Assembly (NCBI GenBank): GCA_014905825.1
Contig: JACGCN010000010.1
Coordinates: 496,001-560,000, forward strand
DNA: 64,000 nucleotides
Source: Lyophyllum atratum
Taxonomy: Eukaryota; Basidiomycota; Agaricomycetes; Agaricales; Lyophyllaceae
Reading direction: 5' to 3'
Shown: in pieces, positions 12,431 to 21,501 of the stretch
How positions within the stretch are numbered: the first letter of the stretch is position 1
Layout: each line of letters begins with the position of its first letter
Notes under the pieces: model-generated
The model's database searches: none
Told to the model about the DNA's origin: nothing
The model's input: only the letters and a program-made list of their open reading frames with translations
Made by a program: the position numbers and the translations under genes

Positions 12431-13660
12431 CCGTAGTAGGCCGCGAGATGGGCTACGTGTGAGGGAGTGAGGTCGCACATGGGTTCCTGTAGCATCCTGC
12501 TGAGCGGGTCGTGGACTCAAGTCGATTGGTACTAGCTCACCTTGGGAGTTCATGTTCCTCGTCAACCTTCCACACGCGGCCACCGTTGTTGAGTCGCCCA
12601 TTTCGCCCTGGTTCCCTGCAACATCTCCGTAGACGCGTAGCCTGATGACTGGCCCCCTTCTACCGCTATTAAACGACCCCAGGGCCCAAACGAAGCAGCC
12701 CAGATCCTCCACTACCAGCCGAATGTAAAGACGGCGACATCGAATGAATCAGAGTCTCGTCGAGATCAAGGACGAGAGTCCTGAGTAGGTGAAAAGGGGC
12801 TTTCCGTGTGCCAGGGAGTGGTGTAGATGTTCGACAGGCATTCACCGGGGGTTTCGGAAAGGACTGGAACAGTTATCGTGTGAGCAAGTCCAAGGGCGTG
12901 AAGTCAGAGAAGAAACTGTACATTCGACTGTCGGGTGTTGGGAGGGCAATGACGCCCTTGCTAGCGGGTTCGCTTTCGGGCGCAAGTTCCTAGAACGCTG
13001 AGCAAATCGACCCGGGGTCTTGTTTCGGTCGGAAAAAGGTCAGCATCGGGACCACGACGGTATAGTGAACGACGCGCGCCAGTTTCTCGCTGGGCGGCCA
13101 TGACGGCAGGAAAAAGAGCAGAAGCTCACCTCCTATCGTTTACGAGACCTGTTGCATAAGCTCTTCCAGCTTCAACACATATATCCTGTCTTTGCTTCTA
13201 AGCGCTTCTAGCATTTGAGGACGTGTGAATCGATGTCATTGGCGCTGCTGTGGGAGTCTAACCACGCCGAGTCCAGACATTCCATATTCGGGAACTGAAG
13301 GTGCGGATAACAGAGGAAGTGCGAGTCAGGAGAGAGAGAGCATAGGTTGATAGTTGTCACTGGTCGGAGTGAAGGGTCGTATCACTAATTTAGATAAGGC
13401 TTTGATAAGCCATTTGAAGTCGATTAACTCTAGTGCTGTTGAACAGCCTCACCTCGATGCAGATGTGACCTCTCATATCCCGATTTCTCTACCAGATTAG
13501 ACCTATAAACCACCTGTCTTCAATTCCGACCGTTTCTGTGGCTCCAACTACTGTGGTGCTACGCATCTCACCGAACGCGATATAGTGGACACCTGTTTTC
13601 ACGCCTCGCGCGTTTCGTGGACCCACAAGACCAAACAAGTCGGTTTGCCATATGTAGAGC
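12431..13660. other. no gene recognised
   Basis: Only short frames (12789-13001 and 12808-12993, plus) with no family likeness. The end of the stretch, about 13500-13660, reads like exon sequence leading to a GTAAG at 13662, but I could not build a protein from it. Confidence 0.35.
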
Positions 13661-13667
13661 GGTAAGT

Positions 13668-14054
13668 ATGAGCCGCTCTAGTGACTTGTAAGTGTATTCC
13701 CCTTAGCTTATCTCCACTACTATTCTTACTCGAACTTGAATTATAGACAGCACTACTTTGAAGTTAGTGAACCAAGTGCGTCCCAAAAATCGAAACATCT
13801 TGTAAGTATATTCTCCTTAGCTTATCTTCTTTACTAAGTTACTCGAACTTGAATTATAGACAGGGTTTCTAAGGTGGCTATGAGCCGCACTATAGTAACT
13901 TGTAAGTGTATTCTCCTTAGCTTATCTTCTCTACTATCCTTACTCAAACTTGAATTATAGACAGGGTTTCCGAAGTGACTATGAGCCGCACTATAGTAAC
14001 TTGTAAGTGTATTCTCCTTAGCTTATCTTCTCTCCTATCCTAACTCAAACTTGA
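13668..14054 (+). repeat. tandem array of intron-like modules
   Basis: Four repeats of an intron-like element begin with GTAAGT/GTAAGTAT at 13688, 13802, 13902 and 14003 (steps 114, 100 and 101 nt). Each has the conserved body 'ttctccttagcttatct' and the first three end in 'gaattatag'. Units 2 and 3 are each followed by a 42-nt exon-like block (13860-13901 and 13961-14002). That block is open in one frame and would encode near-identical 14-residue repeats once spliced. The fourth unit lacks its 3' end. This may be a relic of a repeat-containing gene whose exon-intron unit was tandemly duplicated. Confidence 0.7.
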
Positions 14055-14174
14055 CGCGTCAAGGCACGTGAAGTAGGGCATTGTAATAGTACCACAATAC
14101 AAGTCGTCGTCAACATACAATGCCTCAATTGTCTCGACAATGGCCAATGCATGGGGTCATGCTGTCCACTGCCC

Positions 14175-14180
14175 TTATAA
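14175..14180 (+). promoter_or_regulatory. possible TATA box of integrase-like gene
   Basis: TTATAA lies about 55 bp before the ATG at 14231. The position fits, but a short AT motif alone is weak evidence. Confidence 0.3.
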
Positions 14181-14230
14181 GCTTGCCTGAGGCAAATATG
14201 CTGCTTAATTCTTCCCTAGCTCGTCCTACT

Positions 14231-15804
14231 ATGCCTCGTAACAACCCATCTGGTACTAACCAACACTCTAAGGGATCTCTTCGTGCGTCTTGACTACTTT
14301 CTCATGCACCAAATACTACTACTGACCTGTGCATTGAAGTCAAGAATCACCCTAACCTTCCTCAACTCATCCAGCAACACCTCAACCAAAATGCCCTTCA
14401 GAAGGACATTCCAAATCTTCTGCTAGAAGACGACGGTATTCAAATCGGGTGAGTCCTATTCCGACTTAATAAGCTCCCGCTGATTACGCTGACACGTCCT
14501 TAGCCTACGTTCAGTAGAGAGTATTATCAAGAAATTTTCATTGCGAACAACACGTCAAAGCGGGCTCACAGAGATTGATAAAGGTGCTGCAATCCTGACT
14601 ATCATTGCGGAGGACCCATTAGGTCGATGGGGAAGCCGTAGTGTGAAAGAGAAGTTAAGGCTTCAAGGTTACCATGTTAGTCGGTAAGTCTTGAACAATT
14701 CATTATGTCCCCGTGGTCCTAACTATTGCATCACTACAGTGAATTCATCAATGCCTTTCAACGGCAGCATGATCCTGTTGCTGTTGCTGCACGTCATCCC
14801 TTGACGCGAAAAGTTCATACTTCAACGCTCTGGTCCGCTGGTCCAAATGAGGAGTGGTGCGTTGACGGGCATGAGAAGTTGGTCGCAGACATGGGGATCG
14901 CCATCTGGGGCATCGTTGATAAGTGGTCTCGCCTAGAGCTTTGTCTTAGGGCAGTCCCCAATGCTCGAGATACGAGAGTCCCCATCGCGTTATACTTACA
15001 GACTGTCAAGGAATGCGGCGGTGAGTTTCTTTACTTATGCTGATATGCGATGCTTATAGTTTGCTAGGAATGCCATCTGTCGTTGCGGCTGATAAGGGTA
15101 CTGAACTTGGACCCCTCCTTGCTGCCCAAGGGGTACTACGGTGAGTTATGGTCATGCCTCACGCTTACTGTATTTCTTAGACTCGTTAACAGACAGCTCT
15201 ACCTTCCTGATCTCGATATCGAGACGGTGCCACCCTTCAGAACCGTCAAGAGTGTCTACAACATTACGCGTGAGAGAGCCTGGCGTCCGCTCCTTGAGAA
15301 TCACCTTCGCAATATTCAGCATGAGTATCACCATGGCCGAATTGATGGTGGCTATCATCCCAATGATCTAGTCCACAAGTAAGCATATCCCTACCATATT
15401 CCATTTAGCGATACTTACCGAGTTTTAGAGCTGTCGCTACTTGGTTGTGGGCCAAGATTGTCCAAGCGCGCCTTGACATAGTCTTGGAGGAACACAAGTA
15501 CCACGTCATCCGCAAGCAGAAGAAAACGTCACTTCCAAGCGGTAAACGACGTATTGACTTCTATAAACAACCAGAGGAGTGGAATGGGACGCATTGTCTC
15601 ATCAAGGTCCCCGAGACAGACATTGATCGACTTATTGCGGAGCATGCTGATCATGAAGTACTTCAGTTTGGCAGTGATGAAACTGTAGCGGTTTGCGAGC
15701 AAGTATACCAAGTCATCGGGAGCCCAAATCTTGTGGCATCGGAGGGATGGAACATATTTAGGGGTATGATTGAACAGATGGAGCATGATCCTAGCCTTTC
15801 CTAG
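14231..15804 (+). CDS. DDE integrase-like (retroviral-integrase-fold) protein
   Basis: About 420 residues in seven exons. Exon 1 must be spliced at C|gtgcgt (14283) to an acceptor at about 14340; this removes an in-frame TGA at 14291-14293, and the rest is open. A helical N-terminal part precedes the catalytic core. Candidate catalytic acids are D of EEWCVDGHEK (codon 14864, about residue 155), D of VVAADKGTE (15091, about residue 215) and E of NITRERAW (15272, about residue 262), the D-D-E layout of integrase cores. The type resembles the single-copy 'integrase core domain' proteins common in Agaricomycetes, with no visible gag, RT or protease nearby. It has a downstream neighbour in the same direction (alpha-kinase, ATG 291 bp on). 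Whether it is active in transposition or domesticated cannot be told from this copy. Confidence 0.82.
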
Positions 15805-15891
15805 CTACATAATAATCGAAGTGTCTTCTTGTCCTCCTCACTATCCAAGAACATCTGGGACAAGCAGCTGAGTATTAGTCTCGGATGTCAG

Positions 15892-16006
15892 CAATTCTGT
15901 CAAAGCGATTCCATCAAACCTATACCGCCAAAGTGAATCGGCCCAAGCGATTCCGTCAAAGCTATACCGCCAAAGCGAATCGGCCCAAGCGATTCCGTCA
16001 AAGCAG
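15892..16006 (+). repeat. 42-bp tandem repeats in alpha-kinase promoter
   Basis: Two full 42-bp units (15904-15945 and 15946-15987) and a partial third, all built around 'agcgattccgtcaaa' and 'gcgaatcggccca'. The two half-motifs AATCG and CGATT form small inverted pairs. The array sits between the integrase-like stop (15804) and the TATA box at 16041, where it could bind a regulator. The minus-strand frame across it is a by-product of the repeat. Confidence 0.75.
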
Positions 16007-16040
16007 CACATTTGAGCCAAAGCGCTCACCTACCTCAACC

Positions 16041-16047
16041 TATAAAA
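16041..16047 (+). promoter_or_regulatory. TATA box of alpha-kinase gene
   Basis: TATAAAA lies 48 bp before the ATG at 16095, directly after the 42-bp repeats. Confidence 0.5.
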
Positions 16048-16094
16048 TCCGGTGAGTAGCTTAGCATGCAAACACCCTCATTTATCTAAACAGA

Positions 16095-19000
16095 ATGCCG
16101 CTGCATTCACAGATCCTTAACCGTCATTGCTCTGGCTGTTCTCACTATTCTGATCCATACCTTGACAAGGATGGTCACTGCGGCCATTGTAATCAGCGCG
16201 CCAACGGAACCTTCCAGGAAGGCGTGAAGACTTGCGATACTTGCGGCGCTTCTCATGAGCTGATGACTGGAACTCAATGCGGCATTTGCAAAGCCAGAGA
16301 GAACCAGGCTGACAAGGAATGGCCTTCTTGTCGCAGCTGCGGTGATGTCTACCAGTTCCTATATCCTGGTACCAACTGCGGAAGTTGCAACGAATATCGT
16401 ACGTCCTTTCAAGTCATCCCGCTGTTTTTATGACCTTAGTGTCCCCCTTAGGAGGCACAGTCGGCGCCTCGGTTCGAAATGCTCTCGCGCAAGCGCCCAA
16501 CCCGAGAGACCCTGGACCACCTCCAGCACCTCTTGCACGCGCGATGAATATCCCTCAGGAGGTGCGCTATTCTCCTTGTTATTTTAGTACTAGCATAGCT
16601 GACATGCTGCCAGAACTTTGGCCTGTCCAGCTCCATTATTGACGGCATGCGTAGCGCTGGTGACCGAGCCAGAGCCAAGTCTGCCTATCCTCAACGTGTC
16701 CCCAAGGGCAACCTTCATGGCGCTGCAGCCACCATGAGGCTCAGAGAGGGAAAGCCCCTGGGCAATATTACTATTAAGGTGGGTTAAGCCTCGTGCCCCG
16801 ATTTGCTTATCTTAACTTCTAGTAATAGGTCTCAAAGGCATTCAATCACAAGCTGCCCAAGGCGAAGCGGGATATGGATTTAGACCCTTTTTCAGTAACC
16901 GTTGCTCCCGAGAAAGCATTCATGGAGGTTCTTGAGAACATTCGAGTTCATCTGGACTTGCATTGCTGCGACAATTATGGCTACCGGGTCCAGGCAGTGT
17001 ACGTAGCTCCTATTCATCGTTCAAGTCTCTTATTTATGACTACGATTTCAGCAATGACTTCGTGCTTCGGTTCGCAGACTTCGATACAAAGGTTGAGGAC
17101 CATTACACTGGCCTAAGCGTAGGCGAATTATGGACGTCCTTCCCACCCGGCGCCCCACAGATCTCGGCAAAGAACTTGAAGATGAAAGTACTTGACTTCA
17201 CTGTCAAGCTGAAGTTTACGCCTAAGGTTATTGCTACTTACCCTCATCTCTCGTCCTTACTCATTTTCTGCGCTCCAGAATGATGTTACTCCCAGCCCCT
17301 CTCCGCGTAAGCGAACAAACACTACGCTTTCGACTTCTGAGACTGAGGGGCCGTCACTTAAACGTAAGTTCCCGTAGCTCTCTTATATCTCGAGCTCTTG
17401 TACTTATCACGTCTGTTGACAGGACGTACCTACTTGACAGTCATTGAGGCAGAAGAGACTCAATACATGGCGACTCGTGGAACTTGTACCGTGACCTTGG
17501 ACGGAGCCGTCAAATGGACTAATGAAGCAAAGCCTCGCCTTATCTCGGTCATTAAAGATCAACCTGTGGCATCAGGAAAAACCAAACATATGTATAAGGT
17601 AAGCCTTGTAAAAATTCTGTATGGCGTGCCCCCCTGCTAATTGGTAATTTCGGTAGCTCATGATGGACGGCGAGGACTATGCTGCTAAATCATTTTTTGA
17701 TATTGGAGTACCCAATCACTTCCCGTCGTTTGAAGAGAACAAGATCCACCTTAAGGAGGAGCTCTGGCGTCAAGAGCTAGCCAGTCAATGTGTCGGAGAG
17801 TTCGTTGTAGCAGTTATGGCCAAGAAGATATCAGCAGCTGGTATGTGACGCTATGACAGATGGTAAATTAGACCTAATAATTTTCTTAGACATCAGGGTT
17901 GCTTCTGGCTTTCTCCTCACAGTAGACAGTGGACCGAACGCGGGCCAAACCTGGCTCGTTGACCCAATGCTGAGTAACACCCATGTCCAGAAATATTCTG
18001 GAACTATGCATGCTGGGCAGAATACCACCCTGCTTGGTAAAACCTGCGACGCATTTGCCCACTTCGCACTGGAAAACTCCGGTGGTCAGCTCGTGTTTTC
18101 GGATATTCAAGGTTCGTTATTCTTCGCGCCTAAGACTCATAGCAGCTCTAATACTTTTCATAGGCATTTTAGAACCGAAATACATACAGCATGTCCGAGG
18201 TGTTGATGATCTGGTTCTCTTTGACCTTATGGTTCACACGTAAGTCCTTTACTCCTGACCACCATTGACTTAACTAAGATATGTCATGTCTTTTAGCGCC
18301 AATAAGTCAGGGGGCCTTGGTGACAGAGGTCTAACAGGACTGCGCAGTTTTGCAGCCCAGCATAAATGCAACTCGATCTGCAAGGCACTGGGCTTAATCA
18401 AGGCCGAAGTGCTTGTAGCACAAGGTGAAAAGCAGCTCTCGCAAGATGGGTCCCCTACCACCAAGAATGACCTGTCAGTCATCCCGGCAATCCCAGTTTA
18501 CATTCGTATTGGTGAGGTGCTGCCGGTGGATCCTGCTGAGTACGACGCCAGCCAGCACTTAGAAGTCACCTCCCCTCAAATCCCTAATGGCGCCGTATGC
18601 ACTGCTCACGTTCCTGAACGCGAAGATCAGACTATGTCTCTAACTGGTGAAACCTTCACTTGGGGCCCTTTCACCATTCATATTGTAAGTGCTGCCTTAT
18701 CCCGTTTTGAGTGTCATTTGACCCCAATCCTTACTCAGGCCGTAATCAAATCACCTCGAGGAGAGAAGAGGATCTTAATTGCTGATCTTCATGGTGTTGA
18801 TACCTCGCGAGTTCACCAGATGGATGGCCATTGCCATAGAGAAGTATCACGCTATGCCCTAGCTCAACATGTACTCGCTGACTTTGACAAGGCCTTGACG
18901 GACTCGTCAGTTTCTGAAGATCTGTATTGTTGTGAGTACCTTCTTTCTGAATTATCTATCCCTGCTCACTACGTAGCCTTAGCCTTCACAATTGCAAAGC

Positions 19001-19455
19001 TATCCGTGGCACTTCGTCGCCCTTCAAATGGCCCTCCCACCAGTGACCCTACCGCGTCAAGGGACATCTGGTGTTTCATGGATGACCTGCGTACAGCCAG
19101 CATGCAGGTTCCAGTTCTAAAAAAGACCCCTCTCATGGATGCCGCTCTCAATGCCTTGAGCCACTACGCCTACTCCAAATATGACGGCGAGTTTTTGTTG
19201 TCCGATTTTGAATGTACAATGCCTGCAAAGACCCCTCTCATACTAGACTGACATGTCCGCATAGATTGCTTCCATCCAGACAGCGCTCAAAATATTGTCA
19301 TTCATTTCAAGATGCATACGTGAGTTCCATCCAATTTACTTCTATGTTGGGATGATCTCAGCTCCACAAATGGAGGGTCTGAGGCGCTGGAAGACTTTAA
19401 AAAGGCTCACGTCTGTAATGATGTCTGCCTTGGTTTAAAGCTGTCCCCAATCTAA
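16095..19455 (+). CDS. zinc-ribbon protein with two alpha-kinase-type domains
   Basis: Roughly 900 residues in about a dozen exons. Exon 1 (16095-16398) encodes six CXXC knuckles (CSGC, CGHC, CDTC, CGIC, CRSC, CGSC), that is three zinc ribbons. The first alpha-kinase domain runs from about 17430 to 18400. It has a lysine-bearing nucleotide-binding region (YAAKSFFDIG), the catalytic-type motif SDIQG (about 18099-18112), and the zinc/C-terminal signature GLRSFAAQHKCNSICKALGL. A linker and a second copy follow: HYAYSKYDGEFLLSDFE, then after an intron the ending EALEDFKKAHVCNDVCLGL and a TAA at 19453-19455. In the second copy the D-x-Q-G motif is lost, so it is probably a pseudokinase. A stop at 19251 applies only if the intron beginning at GAAT|gtacaa is not removed. 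Substrates are unknown; alpha-kinases are expanded in some mushrooms. Confidence 0.82.
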
Positions 19456-19989
19456 ATTACGTGTCACCTTACTGACCTAGCATACCTTATGAACAACTTA
19501 TGAATATGAACGTTATTTTCTTTCAAAATCATATGTCGGAACCTGGTCAATTTTACTAGTTAGAAGAACTTATTGATCAGATTGGATATACCCTCGCTTC
19601 CCCAGCAAATCCCACCCCTACGCGGGCCGAATAGCCTCCGCTGCCCATCCACACCAACTTCATGCGTTCTCTCATGCTGCGGCCCTTTTACAACTGCAAG
19701 CCTTGTAGCCTCGTCCAGGATGTGAGCCGCGGCAGCCTGCCCTGTACCCACCCTCTTCCCCTCCCCCCTTAAATAATTTTGCGCCAAAAAATGATCATCA
19801 TGAGACATATAGGAACTGTTGCAATTGAAGGACTTGACGTGTGTCGCACGGGGAGGGATTACATGAGGGAGTTGAGGGCAGGGCACTTGACATTGCATAC
19901 CGTCTCACCCAGAGCATCAAGTATCAATAGCTCGACTTAGCAGCCTGTTTAAAGAAAGCTATGGTAGCCAATGTTAGGGCCAGAATATA
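19456..19989. other. no gene recognised
   Basis: A 112-codon minus frame (19560-19898) shows no signal, repeat or family I know. The rest looks like 3' flank of the alpha-kinase gene. Confidence 0.4.
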
Positions 19990-20100
19990 AAAGGGAGTGA
20001 CTGGGGTCCTGATCCCAAGAAACAATGGCCAACCGTCAAACATGGCCACTGAAATCAAAATTTTGACCTTGCGGGTAAAGACCACCGTACTCTATAGTGG
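19990..20100 (-). repeat. inverted repeat, right arm
   Basis: Reverse-complement partner of 9900-10010, with the 19-bp perfect core at 20058-20076. It lies about 0.65 kb before peptide gene copy 3, while the left arm lies just after copy 2, so the arms bracket the DUF4139 relic, the integrase-like gene and the alpha-kinase gene. Confidence 0.6.
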
Positions 20101-20550
20101 ACAGCCTTCAGGTGCTATTGAGTCCGCATACTGAACATGCCGCCTGGTCTGGCGATATTGATGACCGCGAGGATTTTTCCCTGAGCGTGCAGAGTCCACT
20201 TGAATTTTGGAGGTATCCTCCCGACCGGGGCCGGATCCCGAATCTTGACATGCTACGTCCCTTTTAGATTTGGGGCTCCCCGCAACGTCGCACACATCAG
20301 CCCTGACTCTGATTCCCTGATCAGTGAAGAGATGGCAGAAATGCAAGGGTAGTCATCGCCCTGACATGTCGCGCTCACCCAATTCTTCCAACTTACCTCC
20401 TCCAACGCCACAAGAAGAAATAACGGCTATATGATCTGCCTGGGGTGCCAGTGAATAGTATTCGACCGTATCGAACATACTTAGTGAATGGACCATCGTT
20501 GCCGACATAAAAAGTGTGCTACCGTCAATAAGTTGAAGGAGGATGCTTCA

Positions 20551-20624
20551 CCGGCAACATTGTTTCCCCGTTGACATGGTGAATGTTCGGCAACATTGGT
20601 CCACCGTCGACATGATGAACGTTC
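20551..20624 (+). repeat. 36-bp direct repeat upstream of peptide copy 3
   Basis: Two adjacent units share cggcaacattg and gacatgrtgaaygtt with a period of 36 bp (starts 20552 and 20588). They lie about 120-195 bp before the ATG at 20747 and could be a promoter element. I did not find them ahead of the other two copies. Confidence 0.6.
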
Positions 20625-20746
20625 CACTGTGAACAGAGGTACATATCAGGCATACGACCCACAAGTATGGAGAACTACTGCTCAACTATGAGGGCTCACA
20701 ACCTTTAAAACCTGGACGCTTTGAGACCTCTGACTCCATCTAAAAG

Positions 20747-21276
20747 ATGTTCACCAAGGTCTTCCGAGTCACCGCTCTTGTTATTGCCCTCTTTGCGGGT
20801 AATGCTGCTGCCGACCTTATCCCTCCTGGTGGCGACTGTAAGTAAAGTCTCATGAACTCTTTCTCGTGCAGTCCCGATCATCGAAATGTTGGCAGGCGGA
20901 ACCGTATATGGTCCCATTGGAGTGTGTCATTTTTCTGCTTCCAGCAATTATACCGTATCTGATGCTATCATCTTTTCCCTAGACCTGTGCATGACCTTTT
21001 CGTCCACTTTTTTGAACTAACTGCGCTCACAATGAAATGCAGGTGAACCTGGTTACAAATGCTGCTATGATATCCCTGACGTGGGGATGTGAGGGGTCAT
21101 GTTTCGCGTTTGTCCTGAATGATGGTCTCACAGGGGTCCATAGATGCCAGGAGGCATGCGCCCGTGGTCTGGGATATGGCGATCTTCTGAAAGTTCAGGT
21201 GAGCTGTCGCATTCTCCTTTTGCTTACTTGTTTGATCTGTCTGCATCAGGATGCCGACATGCCGGTCGGGAACTAG
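20747..21276 (+). CDS. small secreted six-cysteine (knottin-like) peptide, copy 3
   Basis: Exons by splice signals: 20747-20837, 20896-20921, 20983-20986, 21043-21088, 21144-21198 and 21250-21276. The signal peptide (MFTKVFRVTALVIALFAGNAAA) precedes a core with C-x9-C-x5-CC-x8-C-x3-C, the same spacing as copy 2. The 26-, 4- and 46-nt internal exons are kept although the sequence has diverged. Unlike copy 2 it has a tail of some 20 residues after the last cysteine. The last intron (21199-21249, 51 nt) is a multiple of three with no stop, so it could be kept and give a longer, hydrophobic tail. The peptide is presumably secreted; function unknown. Confidence 0.7.
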
Positions 21277-21501
21277 AGGGCAGCCACGAGAAGCAGCGAC
21301 GGTCGGAAAGATTACTTTCGGTACATCGGTACATACCCGACGAGGAGCCAAAGTCACCTTCGTGGAGATGCATTTCTGAGATCAATATTTGCTTAGCGGC
21401 GTACCTTTGAATTTTCTGAGTATGTATACGCAGCTCAGGTTGTCCATGGAGCGATGGTCAAGAAGAAGCCCAGGTGAAATATATTCAAGAAACAAGGATA
21501 T

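Noticed and set aside
14291..14293. In-frame TGA as evidence that the integrase-like gene is dead
   Set aside because: A normal intron (gtgcgt...gaag, about 57 nt) removes it and keeps the frame; the rest is intact.
15841..16029. Minus-strand frame with a repeated 14-residue peptide (FDGIAWADSLWRY-like)
   Set aside because: It is only the translation of the 42-bp DNA repeat in the alpha-kinase promoter; no splice sites, domain or start context support a gene.
18286..19251. Stop at 19251 as the end of the alpha-kinase gene
   Set aside because: A GT donor just before it and exons beyond (to 19455) restore the alpha-kinase C-terminal signature, so the stop lies in an intron.
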